In this document: positions 1 to 7,500 of the stretch, piece after piece
Layout: every line of letters starts with the position of its first letter
Position numbering within the stretch: position 1 is the first letter of the stretch
Origin: Nitrososphaeraceae archaeon
GTDB lineage: Archaea > Thermoproteota > Nitrososphaeria > Nitrososphaerales > Nitrososphaeraceae
Direction: 5' to 3'
DNA: 45,993 nucleotides
NCBI GenBank assembly: GCA_016782225.1
Contig: JADDOW010000043.1
Coordinates: forward strand, 54,263-100,255
Program-made: the position numbers and the translations under genes
Notes under the pieces: model-generated
The model's database searches: none
What the model saw: only the letters and a program-made list of their open reading frames with translations
What the model was told of the DNA's origin: nothing

Positions 1-77
1 TACGTTGGGAGTGGTGGTGCTTTCAGGTTTGATTACGTTGGGAGTGGTGGTGCTTTCAGGTTTGATTACGTTGGGAG
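1..77. repeat. 33-bp tandem repeat inside the surface protein
   Basis: Two perfect 33-bp units (1-33, 34-66) are followed by the first 11 bp of a third (67-77). The unit is a multiple of three and encodes an 11-residue Thr/Pro repeat, so copy number can change without shifting the frame. The array continues beyond the window edge. Confidence 0.85.
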
Positions 78-327
78 CATCGTCAGAAGGGGGATTAACT
101 TTACTTGTGTTTTCAGTGCAATCCTGAGGAGAACCAACAATAGTACTTGTCATCATGCTGGCCATGCAATCGGTTGTATAAGCAATTAATGGACTATCAG
201 AATAAAGGCCTGCTTGTCCATAGGAAACTGCAATGTTTGAGGGGTATAGTGAGACTAGCGATACAAATAAAAATATCACCATAAAAGAATGGGTTTTGCT
301 TGATATATACACAATAAAATTAAACAT
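1..327 (-). CDS. Secreted repeat protein, N-terminal part (runs off left edge)
   Basis: This is an open minus-strand frame from an ATG at 327 to the window edge, 109 codons with no stop. The N-terminus is a signal peptide or anchor (hydrophobic core MVIFLFVSLVSLY, then a small-residue region AVSYGQA). The mature part begins with two cysteines (DCMASM, QDCTEN) and then enters perfect 11-residue repeats of the type TTTPNVIKPES, rich in Thr, Pro and Ser. Such repeats suggest an extended, possibly O-glycosylated cell-surface stalk. The frame is not contradicted by any stop. The C-terminal part is outside the window, so the family cannot be named. Confidence 0.6.
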   Translation of the reverse strand, partial: MFNFIVYISSKTHSFMVIFLFVSLVSLYPSNIAVSYGQAGLYSDSPLIAYTTDCMASMMTSTIVGSPQDCTENTSKVNPPSDDAPNVIKPESTTTPNVIKPESTTTPNV

Positions 328-916
328 TCATACTTTATATTGCGCACTTTAGAATTCTAGTAGCAAATTTGCAATACGACTATTACGCATAATTAAGACA
401 GGTTTTTTTTATAAATAAACACATTTGAAGTATGCGTAATAATAAAGATAATACAAATTTAATGAATGTATTTTTTTGTACGATAATTACTTTACAAAAT
501 CATGATCATAAGACATGGATTTTATTTCTCATTATAGTAACCTAATTTATTAGATGCAACATATATTGATGTTAAAACCATAATCTTTTGTAACAGAGCA
601 TATAATTGCCTGTTTCTGGATAATTGTAGAATATGCAAAAAAACTGCCTACCGTTTAGCCATTACCTCTTTTAGTTTAGGGGCCAAAATGGCAATAATGA
701 TATTAAAATGAATCAATCCATTAAAAACAACATAGAATACCATATCCTAAGCATGGTTTTGTTAAATCCTTTTATATTAAAATATATATATAATAAATAT
801 ACTTATTATAAATATTATATTATATAATGATTTTATGATATATTTCACTGCAATGCAAAGAACACATTGATCATTTAAACATGTTATATAAAAAAAAGGA
901 TGGTTGATTAGTAATA
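328..916. other. AT-rich intergenic region with the glnK promoter
   Basis: No gene is supported here. The stretch is very AT-rich. Its only clear signal is a TATA-like element at 884-893 (TTATATAAAA), centred about 28 nt before the glnK ATG, which fits a leaderless promoter. A T-run near 402-410 could end transcription from either side. Confidence 0.5.
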
Positions 917-1255
917 ATGAAAAAAATTGAGATAATAGTTCCAGACCGACAATTAGATACTGTTAGTGGAATTTTAAAAGATAACAATATAGGCGGAATG
1001 AATCACTATCGTGTCCAAGGAAAAGGAAATATTAAAGCTGAACCAGTCTCTGTTGGACGAGGTACTATGCAGTATACTCCTGAATTTATACCCAGAACAA
1101 AAATTGAAACTATAGTAAAGGATGAATTGGTTGAAACAATTGTAAAAAGCCTATTAGACAGCTTAAGCAACAAAATAGGTGGCAAAATTTTTATAACTGA
1201 TGTTCAAGAGGCAATCGACATAAGAACTAAATCTAGAGGCGATTCCGCTATTTAA
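917..1255 (+). CDS. glnK: PII nitrogen regulatory protein
   Basis: The product is a 112-residue PII family signal protein, the usual length. It starts KKIEIIVPDRQLDTV and ends with the family's conserved block GGKIFITDVQEAIDIRTKSRGDSAI-like, which forms the ATP-binding B and C loops. The T-loop region reads GRGTMQYTPEFIPRTKIE and keeps a Tyr near the position of the modified bacterial tyrosine. PII proteins bind ATP/ADP and 2-oxoglutarate and control ammonium transporters or other nitrogen targets. No amtB or glnA is adjacent, so the partner cannot be read from context. The ATG lies about 28 nt after a TATA box. Confidence 0.92.
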   Translation: MKKIEIIVPDRQLDTVSGILKDNNIGGMNHYRVQGKGNIKAEPVSVGRGTMQYTPEFIPRTKIETIVKDELVETIVKSLLDSLSNKIGGKIFITDVQEAIDIRTKSRGDSAI

Positions 1256-1456
1256 TATTTTTATTTTTGTGCCTTAACAATTAATTATAATAATTTTATT
1301 GATTCATTTATTAGTAATGCTTAAAAAGATTATTACTTTTTTTATGTCATGGACAAGCTAGTATGGTGTTTTAACTGCAATTCTCTTCAATCAATTTGTC
1401 TGCATGATAATTGTAATGTTCATTGTTCTTTATGTTTTAAAATAAATGAGATATTC

Positions 1457-2539
1457 TTAAAAGGTAACACCTAATCTCCTTTCGATTTTGATAATTTCCC
1501 CCACAGTTTGATTCATTGCAGATTCTGCAATATCACTGGCATGCTCTACAGTTCTACGGATATCTTCCAACATTAATTTGATACTGGCATTAGTATTTTG
1601 GGCATTTGCAATTTTGTTTTCCCCAGAATCCAAGAACCTCACAAGTTCTTTTTCTAAACTCAATACATTTTCTGATTTATCTGCTATTTTATCTGCCAAA
1701 TAATAATCCCGTTTTAAGAACGCCTCCACAGATGAGGTTAAAACCTGCAATGAGGAGTCGCTTAACCTTTCTAGTTTTTCCATTATCGATACGGGAACTG
1801 GATAGGGGTTATCCATGGACTTTATTGCAATTCTGGTTGCATGATCGGCCACTCTCTCAATACTTTTTACAGTAGCTCTATAACTGAGACAGTCTGATGG
1901 ATGTCTTAACCCTATCTCATGCAGGATTCTTTCATTATTTGTTGCCATTACTAGGTTCCTTAGTATATATAGACTGAATCTGTCCACCTCATCGTCGGAT
2001 TTAACTACGCCATTTGCCATTTCATAATTTTTTTCTTTTAATGCAGTTATTACATCTCTATGCATTGAGGACGCTATTAAGAACATTCTTCTTACTGCAG
2101 TATTAACCGATAATTCGGGTAATGTCAACAACACCTGGATTGTAATTATATCCGATGAGTCTGCAATAATTTCTGTTCCAATCAAGCTTCGTCGCACTAT
2201 TTCCCTTACTGCTTCTCTTTGTATTGGTTGGATCCGCCCTGTCTTTGACTTTAGATTGATATAATTGTATCCTGATAGATAAATTGATACAATTTTTCTC
2301 TTTAGCGTATTTGGTCCCTCATCAATTAAAACTAGAGCAGTAACCTCATTTATTGAGTCTTGTAGTCTTTTTTCTTGTTCTGTGGTGATAGATAATGAAT
2401 TATTGGAGGTTCTAGATATGGAAACATGATCCCCAGCTTTTAGTTTCATTTCCTCAATCCATTTTTTTGGTAATGACAGTATGTATGTGGATCTTCCTGT
2501 GAATTGAATTTTTCTGACATCAGAGTGTGTATTCTCCAA
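1457..2539 (-). CDS. phoU: PhoU-like phosphate/transport regulator with AbrB domain
   Basis: The 360-residue protein has an N-terminal SpoVT/AbrB-type DNA-binding fold (about residues 8-55: RKIQFTGRSTYILSLPKKWIEEMKLKAGDHV). Two helical PhoU-type repeats follow; the conserved pattern DEVDRFSLYILRNL and the VADHATRIA and VEHASDIAES stretches are typical. Archaeal proteins with this architecture are generally taken as regulators of phosphate uptake, with the AbrB domain binding DNA and the PhoU helices sensing. No pst transporter is adjacent. The first in-frame ATG at 2539 gives the complete AbrB fold. Confidence 0.85.
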   Translation of the reverse strand: MENTHSDVRKIQFTGRSTYILSLPKKWIEEMKLKAGDHVSISRTSNNSLSITTEQEKRLQDSINEVTALVLIDEGPNTLKRKIVSIYLSGYNYINLKSKTGRIQPIQREAVREIVRRSLIGTEIIADSSDIITIQVLLTLPELSVNTAVRRMFLIASSMHRDVITALKEKNYEMANGVVKSDDEVDRFSLYILRNLVMATNNERILHEIGLRHPSDCLSYRATVKSIERVADHATRIAIKSMDNPYPVPVSIMEKLERLSDSSLQVLTSSVEAFLKRDYYLADKIADKSENVLSLEKELVRFLDSGENKIANAQNTNASIKLMLEDIRRTVEHASDIAESAMNQTVGEIIKIERRLGVTF

Positions 2540-2700
2540 TAGACTGAGTATATTTTAATAATTATATATAGATGTATTAAATCATCATAGAATATCTCCA
2601 AATGTATATACCATCAGTTTTTTGTATTAGATAAACCTTGGTTATATTAGAAAGATATTGCAGAAATTAATAATAGAATATATTATCGGAATTTAAACAA

Positions 2701-2916
2701 GTGTTATTGACAGAAAATTCTGTCAGAGATATAAATAATATCAAAGAATTAGAATCAATAAAATACGAATTCCAAATTAGGTGCAGTCATTATCAACTTG
2801 AATATTCCTCAAATGACAAAGCAATAAACTGTCCAATCTGTGGAAAAATATGGAATTTTGTAGAGGAAAAAGGGTTTTCCAAATTGATTCAAGTCTATAA
2901 AGCAGAATTAGATTAA
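2701..2916 (+). CDS. Small putative zinc-binding protein
   Basis: The 71-residue product has a GTG start. The central stretch RCSHYQLEYSSNDKAINCPICGKIW holds C-x-H ... C-x2-C, a plausible zinc-binding site, followed by an aromatic C-terminus. I do not recognise the family. An AT-rich TATA-like stretch lies 20-30 nt upstream. The gene converges with the next one and their stop regions overlap by 4 nt. It could be a transcription- or RNA-related zinc protein, but that is only inference. Confidence 0.55.
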   Translation: MLLTENSVRDINNIKELESIKYEFQIRCSHYQLEYSSNDKAINCPICGKIWNFVEEKGFSKLIQVYKAELD

Positions 2917-3170
2917 CCTTTTTCTTTATCCAATAGCTTTTTAAAAAGATATATTTTTTTAAATTTATTTAATATGTATATCAATATGCCTACTATTATA
3001 ACCGCTAAAATCGCCTGAATAAGTGAGGTTTGGATAACTATTATAGAGTATATTTGGTGGATTTGTTGTTGTTTACTTATCGGCGCTATGATAAAAATAA
3101 AGGAAAGGCAGGCTATCATAACCAATCCCCACATAAACAAGATGAAAAATCTGAGATCTAAAAATTTCAT
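2913..3170 (-). CDS. Small membrane protein, two TM helices
   Basis: The 85-residue protein has two clear hydrophobic segments (about residues 6-30 and 45-66) and a basic C-terminus (KFKKIYLFKKLLDKEKG), which suggests both ends face the cytoplasm. It sits 15 nt downstream of the GlcNAc-1-P-transferase-like gene on the same strand, so the two are probably co-transcribed. The function is unknown; it may be an accessory subunit of the lipid-linked sugar enzyme, by position only. Confidence 0.55.
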   Translation of the reverse strand: MKFLDLRFFILFMWGLVMIACLSFIFIIAPISKQQQIHQIYSIIVIQTSLIQAILAVIIVGILIYILNKFKKIYLFKKLLDKEKG

Positions 3171-3185
3171 TTTTTATCACTTTTT

Positions 3186-4196
3186 TTATTTTATATTTAA
3201 TATAAAATATTGTAATAATATAGTAATAAAAGACAAACAAGATGAAAAAAATCCTAATTTATAGATCTTATTCACTATTTGTTTCTCTGAAAGTGGGCCA
3301 TCTAATAAAATTAACCTTACTAATGTAATTGGTGCATCTTTTTCTTTTGAGGCTTCAAGCCTATAATCATCTTTAAGGATAGTGGGTCTTGCTTTTATTT
3401 GTCTATGCTCAACAATTTTCCTAACACTGCTCAAAAATAAAAACGAATTCATTATTGCAGGTAATAAAGCTATTATCGCAATAATTTCGGATTGGGATGC
3501 AATAGCAAAGGAACCATACATGGCACCCATTATCAATGTACCAGAGTCTCCGGGAAATATTTTACTAGGGTATTTATGGAATTTATAAAACGCCAACAGG
3601 GAGGCAAAGAACGGTAGCTCTATTAAAAAGATATCGAGATTTCCAAACAACAAAGAACTTGACAATAAAGGAACCATTGTTATGATTAAAAATCCTGTAG
3701 CGGCACCATTAAATACATCAATAGAATTTATAGTGTTTCCTACCAATGGTATTGCAATTAGTATCAATGGTATATACAATAACGGTATAAACACATTTCC
3801 AAAAATAACATTTAATTGATTATCATATGCATGAAACATTATAATCGGTATTGAAGCCAATATCAAAGCAGCTGGTTTAAACCATCCTGGCATTATTTTA
3901 AAGTCATCTATAAATCCAACTACAAACGCTATTGCAGTGGTAATAATTATGCCCATTATCTCATTAATGCCCGTCATAAAAAACAGTATTAATTCACCTG
4001 CGATAATGCTTAATAATAAAACTGGTCCACCTGGCCTAGGAACCATCGGTTTATTTGGTTTATGGCTATCATTCACTACTTTTCCTTTTGAGATAAGAAA
4101 CCTGATAAAAATTGGCATTATGATTAGCGTTATAAGAAAGGAAACTAGGGATGCAATAATTGAAAAAACAATGAATTCATAACTAGGCGGATACAA
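3186..4196 (-). CDS. MraY/WecA/Alg7-like phospho-sugar transferase
   Basis: The 336-residue polytopic protein (about ten hydrophobic helices) belongs to the polyprenyl-phosphate HexNAc-1-P transferase family. Signature elements are DDFKIMPG (the Asp-Asp motif after the early TMs), NTINSIDVFNGAATG (the N-x3-D-x2-NG loop) and FPGDSGTL (the F-x-GD-x-G loop). Members transfer a sugar-1-phosphate from a UDP-sugar to dolichyl or polyprenyl phosphate at the membrane, the first step of N-glycan or surface glycan assembly. The TTG start at 4196 is about 27 nt after an ATATATAG box, supporting a leaderless TTG. The exact sugar cannot be told. Confidence 0.82.
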   Translation of the reverse strand: MYPPSYEFIVFSIIASLVSFLITLIIMPIFIRFLISKGKVVNDSHKPNKPMVPRPGGPVLLLSIIAGELILFFMTGINEIMGIIITTAIAFVVGFIDDFKIMPGWFKPAALILASIPIIMFHAYDNQLNVIFGNVFIPLLYIPLILIAIPLVGNTINSIDVFNGAATGFLIITMVPLLSSSLLFGNLDIFLIELPFFASLLAFYKFHKYPSKIFPGDSGTLIMGAMYGSFAIASQSEIIAIIALLPAIMNSFLFLSSVRKIVEHRQIKARPTILKDDYRLEASKEKDAPITLVRLILLDGPLSEKQIVNKIYKLGFFSSCLSFITILLQYFILNIK

Positions 4197-4502
4197 TTTG
4201 ATTTATTAGATAGATTATCTATATATAATATAACCTGGCTCTCATGTTTTATACACAAATAATTACAATGCGATTTAATAAAATTTTTTACTTAACTTAA
4301 GCAACAGTCTCTTGCATGCATAACCTAAAAATGGTTTTGTAATTTAATATTTGTAAGCCATTTTTTTTAATTTTCCGTTTAAAGTAATTGATGATTATTA
4401 ACAAAAAGGAGACACCATATTCTAAAAAACACGCCAACTCTTGGATTACTTGGCACATCCTTCAGGTAAGATGACTTTTATATCTTTATTCTACTGTTTT
4501 CT
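4197..4502. other. Intergenic region, divergent promoters
   Basis: This AT-rich spacer lies between two divergent genes. A TATA-like box at about 4220-4230 faces left toward the transferase. A second at 4476-4484 (TTTTATATC) faces right and is centred about 23-25 nt before the ATG of the Cys-rich microprotein. No gene is supported in between. Confidence 0.45.
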
Positions 4503-4601
4503 ATGGGTATAAAGAAGTTAAGTTGTTGCTGCTGTTATTGCGTTACTTCAAACATATGCTTTTTTTGTTGTACTTGTCTATGCCTAAATTGTTGTATATA
4601 A
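4503..4601 (+). CDS. Cys-rich leaderless microprotein (32 aa, 12 Cys)
   Basis: The 32-codon frame runs from the ATG at 4503 to the TAA at 4599. The peptide begins MGIKKLSCCCCYC and ends LCLNCCI; 12 of 32 residues are cysteine, far above chance. Codons alternate TGT and TGC. A TATA box (4476-4484) lies at the spacing expected for a leaderless start. Cys runs with intervening hydrophobic residues suggest metal binding or a membrane-associated, acylated or thiol-rich peptide. No family is known to me. Low-complexity coincidence in T-rich DNA is the alternative. Confidence 0.4.
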   Translation: MGIKKLSCCCCYCVTSNICFFCCTCLCLNCCI

Positions 4602-4768
4602 CAAAAAAACATTTTATTAGTTTATTATTGATAAAATAAAAGAAATGTTATTAGTCTATCATAACATAAAGTATTATGGCAAATTAATATTTCAAAACTC
4701 TTTTTCTTTTGATCTTTCGCATATGGTTTACCAAAAAGGGACTATATCAGGTAATTGAATAATATAAT

Positions 4769-4835
4769 TCTACAAATGTTCTGATCGAAAGATATGATCA
4801 AAAGGTGTGATCGAAAGAAGAGCTTTTTATATATA
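4769..4835 (+). promoter_or_regulatory. 13-bp iteron operator plus TATA box, cassette copy 1
   Basis: Three direct repeats with a strict 13-bp period start at 4782, 4795 and 4808 (TGATCGAAAG, TGATCAAAAG, TGATCGAAAG). A decayed fourth unit is at 4769-4781. They end just upstream of a TATA box TTTTTATATATA (4824-4835). The expected transcription start is therefore near 4856. A period of 13 bp places successive sites at a rotating angle on the helix, as in cooperative regulator binding. Confidence 0.7.
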
Positions 4836-5091
4836 CCTGATCTACAATGTTCTATTCGATAATAATGAAATATAGAAGTAGAACAGAAATAACTGTATTA
4901 ATTCTAGAAGCAGCAAACGGAGGCGCTACCAAGACAAAAATCATGTACAAATCATTCCTTTCATACGCACAGCTAAAAGAGTACTTTTCAATGTTGATAG
5001 AAAACGCATTGATAGAATATGAGGATGGAACACAAAAGTACAGAACAACAGAGAAAGGGTTGCGTTTATTAAAAATATTCAATCAGATAGA
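4773..5091 (+). repeat. Winged-helix cassette repeat, copy 1
   Basis: These 319 bp are identical, base for base as far as I can align by eye, to the reverse complement of part of 5819-6162. The unit contains the promoter iterons, TATA box and all but the last codons of the winged-helix gene. Identity stops abruptly at 5091, just before the C-terminal tail. Confidence 0.9.
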
Positions 5092-5122
5092 AGAGATAAT
5101 ACCTCACATAAATAACAACTAA
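4865..5122 (+). CDS. Small winged-helix regulator, HTH_45 type, copy 1
   Basis: The 85-residue protein begins MKYRSRTEITVLILEAANGG and resembles archaeal HTH_45 winged-helix proteins. It has a recognition region (TKTKIMYKSFLSYAQLKEYFSMLIENALIEY) and a wing (QKYRTTEKGLRLLKIF). An ATG at 4847 would add MFYSII, but it lies upstream of the start of transcription predicted from the TATA box, and the divergent paralogue at 21738 begins exactly at this residue. I therefore choose 4865. It is nearly identical to the copies at 5788 and 7125 except in the last residues. The 13-bp iterons upstream suggest autoregulation (inference). Confidence 0.85.
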   Translation: MKYRSRTEITVLILEAANGGATKTKIMYKSFLSYAQLKEYFSMLIENALIEYEDGTQKYRTTEKGLRLLKIFNQIEEIIPHINNN

Positions 5123-5225
5123 CAGAATTTTTAAAGCAAAATAAGGTTATTTGCTTGACCATAACGCTATAGCATATTTGTCTTTACTTTCAAAAGCTAA
5201 GTTTAGTAACAGACTGGAACAGAAA

Positions 5226-5654
5226 TTACTTTACTACATAGACAGGGTTTTTACTATGATGAACAACTTTGTTAGATATACTACCTAATAATGAAGTTTT
5301 TATCTTTCCTTTGCCCTTACTTCCGATAACAATTAGATCAAAGTTATTTTTTTCGCCATGTTCAATTATAATAGATGCAATGTCGCTGCCTTCTAGAAAT
5401 AGAATTTCAGGTTCCACATTATATTTTTTTGCTTGATTTCGCCCCTCTTCAAGAGTATCCTTTGCTTCTTTTTCTAATGATGCCATCACAGAATTAACAA
5501 TTTTTTGGGAATATACAACAAATGGCGGGACTTCTATAACAAATAGAATGGTTAATTTTATTTTTAGATTTGAACTTAAGAATAATCCATGATTCAAAGC
5601 TCTCATAGAATTTTCAGATCCATCAATTGGAACAAGAATCTTTGAAATCAACAA
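5226..5654 (-). CDS. uspA: Universal stress protein UspA family
   Basis: The 142-residue single-domain Usp starts ISKILVPIDGSENSMRALNH and ends with the ATP-binding pattern GSKGKGKIKTSLLGSISNKVV ... NPVYVVK (G-x2-G-x9-G-S). It is probably an ATP-binding homodimer of the cytoplasm with a stress-related role; the client is unknown. The start is TTG at 5654, about 27 nt after a TATA-like box (about 5677-5690). The gene lies between two inverted copies of the winged-helix cassette, so recombination could invert it. Confidence 0.88.
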   Translation of the reverse strand: MLISKILVPIDGSENSMRALNHGLFLSSNLKIKLTILFVIEVPPFVVYSQKIVNSVMASLEKEAKDTLEEGRNQAKKYNVEPEILFLEGSDIASIIIEHGEKNNFDLIVIGSKGKGKIKTSLLGSISNKVVHHSKNPVYVVK

Positions 5655-5787
5655 AAGACTAAAAGAATACCGATGATATAAATTTAATGAGATTCAATAT
5701 ATTGTTCATTATCAATAACAGAATAAATTTAACTTTATAATCAATTAAAAATCATTATCATATCAAAACAAAAAAAAGAAAAAATAG

Positions 5788-6063
5788 TTAAAATGGATCT
5801 CTAGGTATTGAGTTGACAGTGTTTGGGATCAATTCCTCTATCTGATTGAATATTTTTAATAAACGCAACCCTTTCTCTGTTGTTCTGTACTTTTGTGTTC
5901 CATCCTCATATTCTATCAATGCGTTTTCTATCAACATTGAAAAGTACTCTTTTAGCTGTGCGTATGAAAGGAATGATTTGTACATGATTTTTGTCTTGGT
6001 AGCGCCTCCGTTTGCTGCTTCTAGAATTAATACAGTTATTTCTGTTCTACTTCTATATTTCAT
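5788..6063 (-). CDS. Small winged-helix regulator, HTH_45 type, copy 2
   Basis: The 91-residue product is identical in sequence to copy 1 up to FNQIEE and then has its own tail LIPNTVNSIPRDPF. By the same TATA argument the start is the ATG at 6063; an in-frame ATG at 6081 is possible but lies upstream of the predicted transcript start. All four 13-bp iterons are intact here. It is transcribed toward uspA and copy 1. Confidence 0.85.
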   Translation of the reverse strand: MKYRSRTEITVLILEAANGGATKTKIMYKSFLSYAQLKEYFSMLIENALIEYEDGTQKYRTTEKGLRLLKIFNQIEELIPNTVNSIPRDPF

Positions 6064-6162
6064 TATTATCGAATAGAACATTGTAGATCAGGTATATATA
6101 AAAAGCTCTTCTTTCGATCACACCTTTTGATCATATCTTTCGATCAGAACATTTGATCATAC
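5819..6162 (-). repeat. Winged-helix cassette repeat, copy 2
   Basis: This 344-bp unit is the same length as copy 3 (7135-7478) and differs from it at one base that I can see (A/T near 5850, giving F or Y in FNQIEE/YNQIEE). It is inverted relative to copy 1 and in direct orientation to copy 3. I saw no terminal inverted repeats or target-site duplication at the edges. Confidence 0.9.
6085..6159 (-). promoter_or_regulatory. 13-bp iteron operator plus TATA box, cassette copy 2
   Basis: Read on the minus strand, four 13-bp direct repeats fill 6159 to 6108 (TGATCAAATGTTC, TGATCGAAAGATA, TGATCAAAAGGTG, TGATCGAAAGAAG). They are followed by the TTTTTATATATA box and then the gene. This is the complete form of the operator seen in copy 1. 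Confidence 0.7.
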
Positions 6163-6698
6163 GTAAAACCCAATTATGTTATAAAATCAATAATTAGCAT
6201 AAATATAAAATCACATAAAAAAAAGAAAATGCCAATGAGTTAATTTCAATGTCATTTTCAATACATGTTTGATTTATAGTCATTGAAGATATGAAGGCAA
6301 TCTCATGCCATATGCAAAACCACCTTCACAAATGCTAATAGATATCGACAACAATAATGATTTTAATTATGCTTTGCAATAGATGCAACAATCATCTAAT
6401 TAAAATATTATTGGAAAAGAGATCTCACAATATGCATCTAGGAGTAAAACCGAAAATCCATTAATCAAAGCATAATCGGTTTTTCAGTCAGTGTTGTATT
6501 GTTATGAGATAGGGAATTAATCTTGAGGCCAATTAATGTATTGGGGAAGAGTTGGCTCTAAGTGCCTTTTTTTTGTGATGTATATACCTTTGTGGTAGTC
6601 ATATAGATAATTAGAGTTAATACGTTCTCAAACCTGATAAACATACAGGTATAGGGATTACTAGACAATTTTTTAAGTGTAATAGTATAAATAAAATC
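6163..6698. other. Intergenic region without a supported gene
   Basis: The region is AT-rich. A 25-codon frame at about 6307 (MPYAKPPSQ...) has no upstream promoter or family match and is not called. A T-run near 6568-6575 could be a terminator. The last 30 nt hold an AT-rich stretch suitable as promoter for the gene at 6699. Confidence 0.4.
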
Positions 6699-7007
6699 AT
6701 GTCATTTGGTTATGATAAGGTAAACTCATCTGAGATTTCTTCTAAAAAATTATTTATGATATTTGGACTGATTGTTTTAGGAGTATTTATCATTCTGGGA
6801 GTTTTTGTATTTCCAATAAAAAACCTAATTAGGGAAGAGAATTCAGCTGAAGCTAAAATAATAACTAAAAATAATGGAATTTGTGTTGTGGATACCCCTG
6901 ACCATCCTAGGGGCATAAATAATTGCGATTATAAGATAGGCGATATTGTTGTTGTGAAATACAAAGAAGGAACTGCAGAAGTTTTAAGTCATGCATTGAA
7001 ATATTGA
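6699..7007 (+). CDS. Single-pass membrane-anchored small protein
   Basis: The 102-residue product has a cytoplasmic N-tail of about 18 residues, one strong TM helix (about 19-42, LFMIFGLIVLGVFIILGVFVF) and a small outer domain. That domain contains two cysteines (ICVVDT and NNCDYKIGD, probably a disulfide pair) and a beta-rich end (IGDIVVVKYKEGTAEVL). I do not recognise a family. The outer domain has the look of a small beta-barrel. It lies alone between two winged-helix cassettes. Confidence 0.6.
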   Translation: MSFGYDKVNSSEISSKKLFMIFGLIVLGVFIILGVFVFPIKNLIREENSAEAKIITKNNGICVVDTPDHPRGINNCDYKIGDIVVVKYKEGTAEVLSHALKY

Positions 7008-7124
7008 TTATGTAATAAATGACATTAGATTAAGTGTATTGATATTTAATTGAATAAAGAAAACGATATTGAATTATTGTATCTCTTGGGTATTGTTTTT
7101 TCATAGGAGAATAAAGAATAAAAG

Positions 7125-7379
7125 TTATTTGATTGTGTTTGGGATCAATTCCTCTATCTGATTGTATATTTTTAATAAACGCAACCCTTTCTCTGTTGTT
7201 CTGTACTTTTGTGTTCCATCCTCATATTCTATCAATGCGTTTTCTATCAACATTGAAAAGTACTCTTTTAGCTGTGCGTATGAAAGGAATGATTTGTACA
7301 TGATTTTTGTCTTGGTAGCGCCTCCGTTTGCTGCTTCTAGAATTAATACAGTTATTTCTGTTCTACTTCTATATTTCAT
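7125..7379 (-). CDS. Small winged-helix regulator, HTH_45 type, copy 3
   Basis: This 84-residue product is the shortest of the three near-identical copies and ends LIPNTIK. It differs from copy 2 by one residue (Y for F before NQIEE) and by the tail. The start at 7379 is chosen as for copies 1 and 2 (alternative ATG at 7397). Its promoter begins 23 nt past the cdc6 stop codon, on the same strand. Confidence 0.85.
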   Translation of the reverse strand: MKYRSRTEITVLILEAANGGATKTKIMYKSFLSYAQLKEYFSMLIENALIEYEDGTQKYRTTEKGLRLLKIYNQIEELIPNTIK

Positions 7380-7478
7380 TATTATCGAATAGAACATTGT
7401 AGATCAGGTATATATAAAAAGCTCTTCTTTCGATCACACCTTTTGATCATATCTTTCGATCAGAACATTTGATCATAC
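7135..7478 (-). repeat. Winged-helix cassette repeat, copy 3
   Basis: This 344-bp direct copy of 5819-6162 includes four intact 13-bp iterons (7424-7475 on the minus strand), the TATA box and the gene. Outside these limits the flanking DNA of the copies is unrelated, which marks the unit as a discrete duplicated module. Confidence 0.9.
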
Positions 7479-7500
7479 AGGGGGTAAAAATAATGCTTAT

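Noticed and set aside
4412-4480. Possible transposase or integrase remnant before the Cys-rich gene (SKKHANSWITWHIL)
   Set aside because: Under 30 codons and no inverted repeats or family motif.
4847-4864. Upstream ATG adding MFYSII to cassette copy 1 (and equivalents in copies 2 and 3)
   Set aside because: It lies before the transcription start predicted from the TATA box, and the divergent paralogue starts at MKYRS.
5819-6162. Cassette as an insertion sequence or MITE
   Set aside because: No terminal inverted repeats or target duplication and no transposase; kept only as an unexplained duplicated unit.
6307-6384. 25-codon frame MPYAKPPSQ...
   Set aside because: No promoter at the right distance and no recognisable features.
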